Assembly (NCBI RefSeq): GCF_024707525.1
Contig: NZ_CP062231.1
Coordinates: forward strand, 372,001-436,000
Origin: Rhizobium sp. TH2
GTDB lineage: Bacteria; Pseudomonadota; Alphaproteobacteria; Rhizobiales; Rhizobiaceae
Length of the DNA: 64,000 nt
Direction of reading: 5' to 3'
The notes beneath the pieces were generated by a model. The model worked only from the letters and a program-made list of their open reading frames with translations, had not been told where the DNA came from and did no database searches. The position numbers and the translations under genes were made by a program. Below are positions 36,154 through 45,246 of the stretch, one piece after another. Every line of letters starts with the position of its first letter. Positions within the stretch are counted from its first letter, which is position 1.

Positions 36154-36241
36154 GGACACAATCCATTGGTGATTGCCTCATAAAATATTGTGTCCTCATT
36201 TATGATAAAATTGCATACATTGTCTTGACAACATCGTATGC
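36154..36241. promoter_or_regulatory. Upstream region of the spermidine-type operon with two inverted repeats
   Basis: GGACACAAT (36154-36162) and ATTGTGTCC (36187-36195) form a perfect 9-bp inverted repeat with a 24-nt spacer. Closer to the gene, TTGTC-TT-GACAA is a 12-bp palindrome at 36219-36230, with GCATAC (36213-36218) and GTATGC (36236-36241) as outer half-sites. A TTGACA at 36225-36230 could be a -35 box. These look like regulator sites. Confidence 0.4.
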
Positions 36242-36278
36242 CGTGTAGGACCTTGTGCGAAAGAGCCGAGGGGCCTGC

Positions 36279-37346
36279 ATGGTAGACGCATCCAATTCGC
36301 CTACGATTTCCATCCGGAATATCAGCAAGAGCTTCGGCAAGGGCATCTATGCCATCCGTGTGCTCGACGATGTCTCGCTCGATATCGGCAAACGCGAGTT
36401 CTTCACGCTTCTCGGCCCTTCGGGCTGCGGCAAGACCACGCTGCTCCGCCTGATCGCTGGCTTCGAGACATCCGATAGCGGCTCCATCGCCATCGAGGGG
36501 CGCGACGTCACGGCCGCCCCACCCTTCCACCGGCCGGTCAACACGGTCTTCCAGAGCTACGCGCTTTTCCCGCACCTGACGGTCGAGCAGAACGTGGCCT
36601 TCGCGCTGGAGGAACAGCGCCAGCCACGCGAGGCGATCCGCACCCGCGTCGGCGAGGTGCTGGAAATGGTGCGGATGAGCGCCTTCGGCAGCCGCCGCCC
36701 GGCCGAATTGTCAGGCGGGCAGCAACAGCGCGTGGCGCTGGCCCGGGCGCTCGCGCCGCGACCGCGCGTGCTACTGCTCGACGAACCTCTCTCCGCGCTC
36801 GATCTCAAGCTGCGCAAGGAGATGCAGATCGAGCTCAAGCAGTTGCAGGAAGAGGCCGGCATCACCTTCCTGTTCGTGACCCATGACCAGGAAGAGGCGC
36901 TGACGCTCTCGGATCGGGTCGCGGTCATGCAGTCGGGCCGAATCCTGCAGATGGGCCCGCCGCGCGAGATCTACGAGACACCGACGCACCGCTTCGTCGC
37001 GGATTTTATTGGCGACATCAATCTCATGGAAGGCGAGGCGCTGGCAGGCGGCGGCGTGCGGCTCGATGCCGGCGCGGTCCTGCCGCTGACCCATTGCAAG
37101 TCGGGCCGGGTCACCGTGGCGATCAGGCCCGAACGCGCGCGTCTCGTGCCCGCAGGTCAAGGCGCGCTGGAAGCCACGATCATCCATTCGGCCTATCTGG
37201 GCACGGCGATGCTTCACAAGCTCGGCCTGCCCGACGGCAGCACATTCCTGTTGCGCCAGCTGGAATCGTCGGGGTTTGCCTGCGGCAACGGCGAGCGGGT
37301 CGGACTGGCCCTGCCGGCGGAAGCGTTGCGGGTGCTGGAGCAATGA
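36279..37346 (+). CDS. Spermidine/putrescine-type ABC transporter ATPase (PotA family)
   Basis: A 355-residue ATPase. Walker A GPSGCGKT is near 46-53, signature [15 protein letters not shown] near 145, Walker [17 protein letters not shown], and a C-terminal TOBE domain with [16 protein letters not shown]. It energises the two following permeases; its stop overlaps the next start (caATGA). The ATG at 36279 (GAGGGG upstream) is chosen over a GTG at 36255. PotA-type importers carry polyamines, but related systems take up opines, phosphonates and other amines. Confidence 0.9.
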   Translation: MVDASNSPTISIRNISKSFGKGIYAIRVLDDVSLDIGKREFFTLLGPSGCGKTTLLRLIAGFETSDSGSIAIEGRDVTAAPPFHRPVNTVFQSYALFPHLTVEQNVAFALEEQRQPREAIRTRVGEVLEMVRMSAFGSRRPAELSGGQQQRVALARALAPRPRVLLLDEPLSALDLKLRKEMQIELKQLQEEAGITFLFVTHDQEEALTLSDRVAVMQSGRILQMGPPREIYETPTHRFVADFIGDINLMEGEALAGGGVRLDAGAVLPLTHCKSGRVTVAIRPERARLVPAGQGALEATIIHSAYLGTAMLHKLGLPDGSTFLLRQLESSGFACGNGERVGLALPAEALRVLEQ

Positions 37347-38224
37347 CCGGTCCATCCGCCATCCGAACCTCTGCTCTGCTCTCGCCGGCACTGTTGGCAA
37401 TCGTGCTGCTGATCGGCGCGCCGCTCGGCCTGATGGCCTGGATCTCGCTGCTCGAAAAGGGCGGAACCAGCGGTGTCGACTGGAGTTCGGCGCCGTCGCT
37501 CGCCAATTACATCAGGTTGGTGTGGGAAGAAGACTTCGACGGCACGATGATCGTCAACACCACCTACCTGACGATCTTTCTGCGCTCCGTCGCCCAGGCT
37601 GCTGTCACCACGATCCTCTGCCTTGTCCTCGGCCTGCCGGTGGCGCTGTGGATGGCGGGGCTCTCGCGGTCGAACCGCGAAATCATGCTGCTGGTGATCA
37701 CCATTCCGTTCTGGACCAATCTTCTGGTCCGCAACTACGCCTGGCTCATCATCCTGCGCGAAGACGGCTGGACCGCGCAGTTCGTCAATGCCGTTCTACC
37801 CTTCGGGCCGGTGCAACTGCTCTACAATGATATCGCCGTCGCGATCGGGCTCACCTACTCCTTCCTGCCGTTCATGATCCTGCCGATCTACACCGTCTTC
37901 GAAAAATTCGACTGGCGGCTGGTCGAGGCGGCGCACGACCTCGGTGCCAATCGCCGCCGTGCGCTCAAGCGCGTGGTGCTGCCGATCGCCACGTCTGGCA
38001 TCGTTGCGGGGTGCCTGCTTGTCTTCATCCCCTGCCTTGGCGCCTTCGTGACGCCGGCGCTGCTCGGCGGCGGCAGGACGCTGATGTTGGGCAATATCAT
38101 CCAGATGCAGTTCGGCGCCTCGCGCAACTGGCCGTTCGGCGCGGCACTTTCCGTCGTGCTCCTCTCATTGATGCTGATAGCCATGACCGGCATGGCGCTC
38201 TGGCGCAACAGGAGGGCGGCATGA
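37343..38224 (+). CDS. ABC transporter permease, PotB type
   Basis: A 293-residue inner-membrane permease with about six hydrophobic segments. It shows [20 protein letters not shown], typical of PotB, and the EAA-like loop [21 protein letters not shown]. It overlaps both neighbours by 4 nt. It forms the channel with the PotC-type protein at 38221. Confidence 0.92.
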   Translation: MTGPSAIRTSALLSPALLAIVLLIGAPLGLMAWISLLEKGGTSGVDWSSAPSLANYIRLVWEEDFDGTMIVNTTYLTIFLRSVAQAAVTTILCLVLGLPVALWMAGLSRSNREIMLLVITIPFWTNLLVRNYAWLIILREDGWTAQFVNAVLPFGPVQLLYNDIAVAIGLTYSFLPFMILPIYTVFEKFDWRLVEAAHDLGANRRRALKRVVLPIATSGIVAGCLLVFIPCLGAFVTPALLGGGRTLMLGNIIQMQFGASRNWPFGAALSVVLLSLMLIAMTGMALWRNRRAA

Positions 38225-38994
38225 ACCCCAGGCGCTTTCCGCTGACGCGCGAAATCTCGATCGCCGTTCTGGTCTATCTCTATGTGCCCGTCATCGTGCT
38301 GATCGCCTACAGTTTCAATGCCAACCGCACGGCGACGGTGTGGACCCATGCGTCGTTCGACTGGTACAGCCGGATCGTCGTCAATCCCTCCATCCAGTCA
38401 GCGGCGACCAATTCGCTGATACTCGCCGTCTGCGCCGCCACCGCCGCGACGCTGTTGGCGCTGATGGCGGCGCTCGGCACGCGGCGCTCATTCTTCGGTC
38501 GCGGCGCCTCCGAGACAATCCTCAACATGCCCCTGATCCTGCCCGAGATCGTCGTGGCGGTGGCGACGCTCCTGCTGTTCGTGTCGCTGGGCATCCAGCT
38601 CGGCATGGGGGCGATGATCCTGGCGCATACGGCCTTCTGCATCCCTTTTGCTTACCTTCCCATCCGCGCCCGCCTCGAAGGCATCAGCGGGGTTTACGAA
38701 GAGGCGGCGCAGGATCTCTATGCCAACCGCTTCCGCACCTTCCGCCGCGTGACGATGCCGCTCCTGTGGCCGGGCGTGATGGCCGGGTTCACGCTGGCCT
38801 TCGTCACCAGCCTCGACGACTTCCTGACCTCGTTTTTCCTCGCCGGCCCCGGCACCACGACGCTGCCGGTCTACATCTTCTCGGCCATCCGTGCCGGCAT
38901 CACGCCGGAGATCAACGCCATCTCGGCGGTGATGCTGATGGTTTCGGTCCTGCTCGTTTCATTGTCGTTTTTTCTCGGCCGTCTGCGCCGCTAA
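38221..38994 (+). CDS. ABC transporter permease, PotC type
   Basis: A 257-residue permease. LYVPVIVLIAYSFNANRTATVW at the N-terminus and the EAA-like loop YEEAAQDLYANRFRTFRRVTMP are PotC hallmarks; SLDDFLTSFF near 200 is also conserved in the family. The ATG overlaps the PotB-type stop. Paired with the ATPase at 36279 and the SBP at 39011. Confidence 0.92.
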   Translation: MNPRRFPLTREISIAVLVYLYVPVIVLIAYSFNANRTATVWTHASFDWYSRIVVNPSIQSAATNSLILAVCAATAATLLALMAALGTRRSFFGRGASETILNMPLILPEIVVAVATLLLFVSLGIQLGMGAMILAHTAFCIPFAYLPIRARLEGISGVYEEAAQDLYANRFRTFRRVTMPLLWPGVMAGFTLAFVTSLDDFLTSFFLAGPGTTTLPVYIFSAIRAGITPEINAISAVMLMVSVLLVSLSFFLGRLRR

Positions 38995-39010
38995 CAAGGA
39001 GGAGTATAGC

Positions 39011-40060
39011 ATGTCCCTGAAATCCTGTTTCGGTGCCGCCCTGGCCGCCGTAGCTTTCCTCGCCGCGCCCGCAGCGGCGCAGGATGCCGAGAAGACGCTC
39101 TATTTCTACAACTGGACCGACTATTATCCGGTCGATCTGCTGAAGAAATTCGAAAGCGAGACCGGAATCAAGGTCATTCTCGACGGCTTCGACAGCAACG
39201 ACACGCTGCTGGCGAAACTCCAATCCGGCGGCGCGTCCTACGACGTGATCGTGCCGAGCGACTATGTCATCCCCGGCCTCATCAAGGATGGACTGCTCAA
39301 GAAGATCGACACCCACAGCATGTCGAACTACGTCCACATGAAGGACGCCTTCAAGAACCCGGATTTCGACCCGAAGCACGAATATTCCGCACCCTATCTC
39401 TGGGGCGTGACGGGCCTCGCCTATGACAGCGCACAGGTCGAAGGCGGCAAGGTGGAGGCGAGCTGGAAGGAATATTTCGAGCCTCGCACCGATCTCGTCG
39501 GCAAGATCGCGGCACTCGACACGGCAAGCGACGAGATTCTCGCCGCCTCGATCTATCTCGGTATCCCGCAATGCACTGAGAGCAACGATGACGCTGCGAA
39601 GATCCTGAAGCTGCTTCAGGATCAGAAGGACAAGCTGAAGCTCTACAGTTCCGACAGCACCGTCGACCGGCTGGCCTCGGGTGAGGTCGCGATGTACCAC
39701 GTCTGGAACGGCGCCACCGCACGCGCCACGGCGCAGCGCAGCTCGATCCGCTTCCTCTACCCGAAAGAGGGCACGCCGATGTTCCGCGATAATTTCGCGG
39801 TCCCGGCCAATGCGCCACATCCGGAAAACGCCAAGATCTTCATCAACTGGATGATGGCGCCGGAAAATGCAGCCGCCGTATCGAACGCGATCGCCTATGC
39901 CAATGCCATCAAGTCCGACGAGTTCCTCAACGACCAGTGGCGCAAGATGGACGCGATCAACATGCCGGCCGAATATGCCAGCCGCCTGGTGCCGACAAAG
40001 GATTGCGGCCCAAAGGCGCGCGAACTGCGTGACCGAATCTGGACCCGCCTGAAGGGCTGA
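39011..40060 (+). CDS. Spermidine/putrescine-type substrate-binding protein (PotD/PotF family)
   Basis: A periplasmic protein of 349 residues with a Sec signal (cut near AAAQ at about 23) and the mature start KTLYFYNWTDYYPVDLLKKF, close to PotD/PotF. Conserved segments include YDVIVPSDYVI and PYLWGVTGLAYD. AAGGAGGAG precedes the ATG. The four-gene importer is complete. Because two CodA/TRZ-type amidohydrolases and a hydantoin-racemase-like gene follow, the ligand is probably a nitrogenous ring compound or polyamine derivative. Confidence 0.92.
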   Translation: MSLKSCFGAALAAVAFLAAPAAAQDAEKTLYFYNWTDYYPVDLLKKFESETGIKVILDGFDSNDTLLAKLQSGGASYDVIVPSDYVIPGLIKDGLLKKIDTHSMSNYVHMKDAFKNPDFDPKHEYSAPYLWGVTGLAYDSAQVEGGKVEASWKEYFEPRTDLVGKIAALDTASDEILAASIYLGIPQCTESNDDAAKILKLLQDQKDKLKLYSSDSTVDRLASGEVAMYHVWNGATARATAQRSSIRFLYPKEGTPMFRDNFAVPANAPHPENAKIFINWMMAPENAAAVSNAIAYANAIKSDEFLNDQWRKMDAINMPAEYASRLVPTKDCGPKARELRDRIWTRLKG

Positions 40061-40068
40061 CGGCCAAC

Positions 40069-40092
40069 GGCGCGGTCCGCAAGGGCCGCGCC
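40069..40092 (+). terminator. Stem-loop after the PotD-type SBP gene
   Basis: GGCGCGGTCC pairs with GGGCCGCGCC (one G-U pair), a 10-bp stem closed by a GCAA tetraloop of the GNRA class, 8 nt after the SBP stop and before the amidohydrolase gene. Confidence 0.6.
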
Positions 40093-40111
40093 CCTATCTC
40101 AAGAGGCAAGC

Positions 40112-41269
40112 ATGATCACGACCTATTCGAACCTGTATGATATCGATGGAAACACCATCGGCATAAGCTGCGCCGACGGCAAGATCCGGGAAATCGGCCC
40201 CGATGTGACCGGTCCTGACGCCATCGATTGCGGTGGGCGGCTGGTTCTGCCTGCTTTCGTCGAACCACACGTGCATCTCGACAAGACGCTGTGGGGCGAG
40301 GCCTGGCAGCCCGGCCAGCGGTCACCGAGGCTGCGCGACTATATCGATAACGAACGCAAGGTCCTGTCCGCCAACCAGACGGCGCCGGACGAGCGCGCCG
40401 CACGCCTGCTCACGGAGATGCTGCGCCACGGCACGACGGCGGTGCGGTCGCATATCGATGTGGCACCCGATATGGGCCTCGCGCATGTCGAGGCGATGCT
40501 GCGGCTGCGCGACGAATGGCGCGACAAGGTGGACCTGCAATTCGTGGCCTTTCCGCAGCAAGGCCTGCTCTGCCGTCCGGGCACGGCGGAGCTGATCCGG
40601 GCGGCGATCGACATGGGCGTCGAGACGGTCGGCGGGCTCGATCCCGCAGGCATCGATGGCGACCCCGAGGGACAATTGAATTTCATCTTCGATCTCGCGG
40701 TCGAGAAAGGCGCCGGCATCGACATCCACCTGCATGACAAGGGCGACCTCGGCGCCTGGCAGATCGAGCGGATCGCCGACCACACGGAAGCATCGGGTCT
40801 CGCGGGCAAGGTGATGATTTCGCACGCCTATTGCCTCGGCATGATTTCCGGTGCCCGTCTCGAGAAGATCGGCCGCAGGCTCGCTGATCTCGGTATATCC
40901 CTGATGACCTCGGCGCCGGCGGATGTCGCCGTGCCGCCGGTGGAGGCGCTTACCCAGATGGGCGTGACCGTATGCTGCGGTTCGGACGGCATCCGCGATT
41001 CCTGGTCACCCCTGGGCAATGGCGACATGCTCGAGCGCGCCTTCCTGACCGCCTATCGCTTCGACTGGAACACGGACGAGGATTTCCGGCGCGCGATCGG
41101 CTGCGCGACCGACGCCGCGGCGCGCGCCATCGGCCTCGCGGACTACGGCTTGAAGCCCGGCAACCGTGCCGACTTCGTGATGATCGAGGCCATCAATGCC
41201 GGCGATGCCCTCTGCCGCCGGCCGGGCGGCCGTCGCGTCGTGCGATGCGGCGCTATTGTGGCGGGCTGA
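40112..41269 (+). CDS. Amidohydrolase, cytosine deaminase-like, with Glu-to-Asp change
   Basis: A 385-residue CodA-type protein, paralogous to 33825-35021. HxH is in VEPHVHLDKTLWG near 50-55, a histidine in ISHAYCLGM and the aspartate in CGSDGIRDSWSPLGNGDML. The H-x-x-E motif reads IHLHDKGD, so the catalytic glutamate of cytosine deaminase appears as aspartate, while the paralogue keeps Glu. This hints at a changed substrate or reaction. AAGAGG precedes the ATG. It follows the PotD-type importer in the same operon. Confidence 0.85.
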   Translation: MITTYSNLYDIDGNTIGISCADGKIREIGPDVTGPDAIDCGGRLVLPAFVEPHVHLDKTLWGEAWQPGQRSPRLRDYIDNERKVLSANQTAPDERAARLLTEMLRHGTTAVRSHIDVAPDMGLAHVEAMLRLRDEWRDKVDLQFVAFPQQGLLCRPGTAELIRAAIDMGVETVGGLDPAGIDGDPEGQLNFIFDLAVEKGAGIDIHLHDKGDLGAWQIERIADHTEASGLAGKVMISHAYCLGMISGARLEKIGRRLADLGISLMTSAPADVAVPPVEALTQMGVTVCCGSDGIRDSWSPLGNGDMLERAFLTAYRFDWNTDEDFRRAIGCATDAAARAIGLADYGLKPGNRADFVMIEAINAGDALCRRPGGRRVVRCGAIVAG

Positions 41270-41282
41270 TCGGAACGAAATC

Positions 41283-41939
41283 ATGGATATAGACTTCACT
41301 GCAATTTCCGGCCCGGACAAGTATCGGCTGCTCACCAATTTCGTCGGGCCGCGGCCGATTGCGCTCGTCGGCACGCGCTCGCCGGCAGGCCACAACAATG
41401 CCGCGCCGATGAGCTTCTTCAACGTCTTTTCGCATGAGCCGCCGCTGGTGGTGCTCGGCATTCAGGCCCGCGGTAACGGCGACGAGAAGGATACGGTCGG
41501 CAATATCCGCCGCACCGGCGAATTCGTGGTCAATATGGTCGATATGTCGATCGCCGAGGCGATGATCGTCTGCAGCGTCAACTTCGCTTCCGATATCGAC
41601 GAGCTCGACTTCGCCGGTCTGACGCCGGTGGCCTGCAACCAGATCGATGTCAGCAGGATCGCGGAGAGCCCCTGCAGCTTCGAGTGCCGGCTGGAGCGCT
41701 TCATCGATTATCCCAACCGTTCACTTGTTATCGGCGAGGTCGTACACATGCATGTGCCCGACCGGTGCCTCGATGTGCAGGGGCGCTACGTCAATCCGGA
41801 GACCTACCAGCCCATCGCACGGCTGCATGCCGACAATTACATTGCCTCCGACCGGCAGTTCGAGCTCAAGAAGTCCGATGCACTGCTACCCTATGAGGCG
41901 TCGCAGGTGACGCCGAGGCCGGAAAGGATAGCCCGATGA
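41283..41939 (+). CDS. Flavin reductase-like (DIM6/NTAB) FMN-binding protein
   Basis: A 218-residue protein with the flavin_reduct split-barrel. Motifs LLTNFVGPRPIALVGTRS near 16-33, NAAPMSFFNVFS near 39-50 and GEFVVNM near 80 are characteristic. Unlike the short HpaC-type reductase at 10791, this longer type often lacks a partner oxygenase, and none is visible in the operon. It could hold FMN or haem for an unknown redox step. It follows the amidohydrolase by 13 nt and overlaps the racemase gene by 4 nt. Confidence 0.8.
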   Translation: MDIDFTAISGPDKYRLLTNFVGPRPIALVGTRSPAGHNNAAPMSFFNVFSHEPPLVVLGIQARGNGDEKDTVGNIRRTGEFVVNMVDMSIAEAMIVCSVNFASDIDELDFAGLTPVACNQIDVSRIAESPCSFECRLERFIDYPNRSLVIGEVVHMHVPDRCLDVQGRYVNPETYQPIARLHADNYIASDRQFELKKSDALLPYEASQVTPRPERIAR

Positions 41940-42673
41940 TCCGCATCCATGTCATCAATCCCAACTCCACCACCTCGATGACCGACCAGATCGCCCGCGC
42001 GGCAGGCGCCGCAAAGGCCGACGGTACCGAGATCGACGCGGTGACCGCAAAGGGAACGCCCGCCTCGATCGAAGGCTATTCCGACGAGGCGATGTCGGTC
42101 CCATCAATGCTGTCGGCGATCCGCGAGGCCGAGGCGCGGGGTGCTTCCGCCCACGTGATTGCCTGTTTCGACGATCCGGGCCTTGCCGCCGCCCGCGAAG
42201 TGGCGGCCGGTCCGGTCATCGGCATATGCCAGGCGGCGGTGCAGGTTGCCGTCACCATTGCCGCTCGCTTCTCCGTGATCACCACCTTGCCCCGGTCAGT
42301 CCCCGTCATCGAGGATCTCGTCGCGCATTACGGCGCCAGTGGCCGTTGCCGGCGGGTGAGGGCAGTGGACTTGCCGGTGCTTTCGCTTGAGGCCGACGCG
42401 GCGACTGCGCGGATGAAACTGTTGGCGGAGGCTCGGGCAGCGCTACGCGACGATGGTGTCGATGCGATCGTTCTGGGTTGCGCCGGCATGGCGGAGCTCT
42501 GCGAATGGCTGTCCCAGGAAATCGGCGTGCCCGTCATCGACGGCGTCACGGCTGCGGTGAAGCTCGCCGAGGCGATGGCGGGCGGCGGGTTTCGCACGTC
42601 GAAGGCGGGCGCCTACGCCTATCCGCGTGACAAGTCGGCGGATCTGGCGGGTGCCCCCGCGCTCGCGCATTAA
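41936..42673 (+). CDS. Asp/Glu/hydantoin racemase family protein
   Basis: A 245-residue protein close to hydantoin racemases. Both catalytic cysteines are visible: C77 in VIACFDDPG and C182 in VLGCAGMAEL, at about the positions known for hydantoin racemase. The N-terminus IRIHVINPNSTTSMT is diagnostic of this branch. Expected activity is racemisation of 5-substituted hydantoins or a related carbon acid; arylmalonate decarboxylase-like chemistry is less likely because two cysteines are present. It suggests that the operon handles a chiral cyclic imide or amide. Confidence 0.87.
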   Translation: MIRIHVINPNSTTSMTDQIARAAGAAKADGTEIDAVTAKGTPASIEGYSDEAMSVPSMLSAIREAEARGASAHVIACFDDPGLAAAREVAAGPVIGICQAAVQVAVTIAARFSVITTLPRSVPVIEDLVAHYGASGRCRRVRAVDLPVLSLEADAATARMKLLAEARAALRDDGVDAIVLGCAGMAELCEWLSQEIGVPVIDGVTAAVKLAEAMAGGGFRTSKAGAYAYPRDKSADLAGAPALAH

Positions 42674-42721
42674 TACCTTCCTTCATGTGTGAAATCACAA
42701 AACCTCATTGAGGAGACGCTC

Positions 42722-44203
42722 GTGAACTTGACCGATCTCACCCTCGGCACCCGTCCGGCCGGACGAACAGCGCTATCGGCGCGCTGGATCGTGGCTCACG
42801 CCAATGGACGTCATCATCTCCTGCGCGACGGCGAGATCGTCATCGAAGGCTCCGAGGTGCTCTATGTCGGTGAGCGCTTTCCGGGTGAAGTTGCACGCCG
42901 CATCGAACTGGGGGACATGCTGGTCTCGCCGGGTTTCGTTGATCTCGATGCCCTGTCCGACCTCGACACCACGCTGTTGACGGTCGATTACGGTCCCGGC
43001 TGGGCCACCGGCCGCGTCTGGCCCCGCGCTTACGTCGAGCGCGGGCCCTATGAAATGTATTCGCCCGAGGAACTGGCCTTCCAGAAGCGCTTTGCCTTCA
43101 GCCAGCTCCTGCTCAACGGCATCACCACCGCGCTGCCCATTGCCTCGCTCTTCTATCGCGAATGGGGCGAAACCGTCGCCGAATTCGAAGCGGCTGCGGA
43201 AGCCGCCGGAGAGCTGGGCCTGCGCGTCTACCTCGGTCCCGCCTATCGCTCCGGCGGCATTGTTTGCGAAGCGCCCGATGTGCTGGAGCCGATCTTCGAT
43301 GAGGCGCGTGGCCTGCGCGGATTGGAGGATGCTCTCGCCTTCGCCGGCCGTATCGCCGGGCGGCACCAGGGTCTCGTACAGGCCATGCTGGCTCCGGACC
43401 GCGTTGAGACCAGTACGCTTACCCTGCTGAAACGGACCATGGCTGCGTCGGCGGAGATGGGACTGCCGGTCCGGCTGCATATGGCGCAGGGCAAGATGGA
43501 GCGCCGGATCATGGCAAAGCTGCACGGCATGACCGCGCCGCAATGGCTTGCTCGGCACGACCTTCTCAACGATCGGCTGATCGCACCGCACGCGGTCGAG
43601 GCGGAGCCGGAAGATCTGGAACTGTATGCCGCGCATGGGGTCACGATTGCCCACTGCCCGCTGGTCTTCGCCCGTGATGGCGGGATACTGCGTTCGTTCC
43701 GCCGTTGCCGCGATCTCGGCATCCGGATCGGCATGGGCACGGATACGGCTCCGCCCGACATGGTGCTCAACATGGCGGTCGGCCTGATGACCGGGAGAAT
43801 CGCGGAAGGTGGGGTCAAGGGTATAGCCACGTCGGAAATCTTCGACGCTGCCACGATATCAGGCGCCGATGCATTGGGGCGCCCCGATCTCGGTCGACTG
43901 CAGCCCGGCTCGAAGGCGGATATCGCGATCTTCGACCTTAGCGACCCCCGCTTCGCGCCGACCGTTGATCCCGTGCAGTCACTGATATTTGGTGCGACCG
44001 GTCGTGTGACGCGTGCTGTCTTCGTCGATGGCCGGCTTTCGATGCGCGACGGCGCAGTCGCGGGATTTGACGTCGAGGCGGGCCGACATCGAGCGCAGGC
44101 ACAGTTCGAGCGGATGTATGCAAAGTATCCGGAGCGAAGCTGGGGGCATCCCAGGCTTGAAGACATGTTCCCGCCGACATATCCCCTGCTTGACATCGCG
44201 TGA
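42722..44203 (+). CDS. Amidohydrolase-like protein lacking the HxH metal motif
   Basis: A 493-residue amidohydrolase-superfamily protein. At the place of the usual PGFxDxHxH it reads PGFVDLDALSDLD, so both N-terminal metal histidines are gone. The H-x-x-E motif reads HMAQ, with Gln for Glu. A histidine in APHAVE and the aspartate in GTDTAPPD remain. It may have lost zinc hydrolase activity or use a different metal site. The GTG at 42722, with GAGGAG upstream, is preferred over a GTG at 42689. Last gene of the spermidine-type operon. Confidence 0.8.
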   Translation: MNLTDLTLGTRPAGRTALSARWIVAHANGRHHLLRDGEIVIEGSEVLYVGERFPGEVARRIELGDMLVSPGFVDLDALSDLDTTLLTVDYGPGWATGRVWPRAYVERGPYEMYSPEELAFQKRFAFSQLLLNGITTALPIASLFYREWGETVAEFEAAAEAAGELGLRVYLGPAYRSGGIVCEAPDVLEPIFDEARGLRGLEDALAFAGRIAGRHQGLVQAMLAPDRVETSTLTLLKRTMAASAEMGLPVRLHMAQGKMERRIMAKLHGMTAPQWLARHDLLNDRLIAPHAVEAEPEDLELYAAHGVTIAHCPLVFARDGGILRSFRRCRDLGIRIGMGTDTAPPDMVLNMAVGLMTGRIAEGGVKGIATSEIFDAATISGADALGRPDLGRLQPGSKADIAIFDLSDPRFAPTVDPVQSLIFGATGRVTRAVFVDGRLSMRDGAVAGFDVEAGRHRAQAQFERMYAKYPERSWGHPRLEDMFPPTYPLLDIA

Positions 44204-44725
44204 CGGCATGCGCCGAGCGCATGTCCTCTAACCGACGGAAATGTCGCGTCTCTTTGGCGCGCAATATTTCAGGAGGTTCGTCTGGGGAAGATTTGGTGGT
44301 GGGGGCAGTCCAGCGAGAACAAGTCTCCTTTCTGGCATATTCCCTGCTCTCGGGGAAAATACAGGGAAATTTCAATGAAAGTCGCCTCTGCCTCGGCTTC
44401 GTCCACGATAATTAGTGAGCTCTTTCAAGGCATTCCTGACGAATTCCCTATTTCCAAAACAGGGAATTCTCTTCGCGCTTGTAGGGAATTACAGATCGGG
44501 TACTGGGAACGGCGCCAGCCTCAGGCGGTCCTCAGCGCTGTCTGCAAAGGTATCGGTAAGCACGATCGGTGGCTTGAGAGGATGGAGATTCAGTGCATAT
44601 TAGGCGCGGGGCACACAAGCGTCTGAGAGCCACCCCGGGTATAGGTGCTTCGGCCGGTTGCGAATGATTGCAGAGTGCACATTTTCGCCATTCTTATGCA
44701 CGCGTAACGCCGCTATACGCGTCCG
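44204..44725. repeat. Non-coding stretch with AGGGAAT repeats
   Basis: No convincing gene. Five copies of AGGGAAT or its complement (with small variations) occur at 44339-44345, 44363-44370, 44441-44449, 44461-44469 and 44483-44490. The central pair GAATTCCCT/AGGGAATTC forms a 9-bp inverted repeat with 11 nt between. Small open frames here have unlikely composition. Next to the decayed genes, this looks like old insertion or recombination debris. Confidence 0.4.
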
Positions 44726-45240
44726 CTAAGAAGACCATCCGTTTATGCCTGCAAGCGTCGTGAAATGCTCTCGACTCCACTGTTTTAGCGGATCCAGCTC
44801 TTCGAGTCGATGTTCGGCCCATACCATCCACTCGGCAATGGTCCTGCCGTCGATCTCCGCCTCCGGCTGCATTTTAGCGGCCTGGATAGCCTTGAGGAAC
44901 GCTTGCGCGATATCCGCCGTCACGGCGCTGCTGCGCCAGTTGGACAAAGTTGCGCCAGCGGGTGTTATCCTCTTTCCGCCGTTGCGGCTCCTCGGAGCGC
45001 GCCGCTCGGCGATCTACCGCAGGCGTTCTTCTTGCTCGCGATGTTTCCGCCGTTCGACCAGCATAGGGCCCGCAGCCGCGAAGGTCGCAACGAAATCCGG
45101 CAGCAAGTTTCCATGGCCGCCGCTGTGAGTTCACCCCGGATTTGCGCCAGGATTTCTCGATGATAGTATTTCTTCATCCCCGGCCAGCTCTCAGTGCAAT
45201 TAACACCCTCACGCAAATACGAAGGCGCATACCATGACAT
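44726..45240 (-). pseudogene. Frameshifted remnant of a conserved hypothetical gene
   Basis: Reverse-strand coding signal is split over different frames. One frame gives LLPDFVATFAAAGPMLVERRKHREQEERLR then a stop. A second gives EPQRRKEDNTRWRNFVQLAQQ. The first frame resumes with DIAQAFLKAIQAAKMQPEAEIDGRT and continues to HRLEELDPLKQWSREHF and a stop at 44726. Read together they resemble a charged, coiled-coil-rich hypothetical protein common in rhizobial mobile regions. At least two compensating frameshifts and one stop codon mark it as broken. Start and full length are unclear. Confidence 0.6.
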
Positions 45241-45246
45241 AGCCGC

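Noticed and set aside
44375..44626. 83-codon forward frame in the repeat region
   Set aside because: Its translation is built from the AGGGAAT repeats and shows no domain; a weak reverse frame reads through the same repeats.
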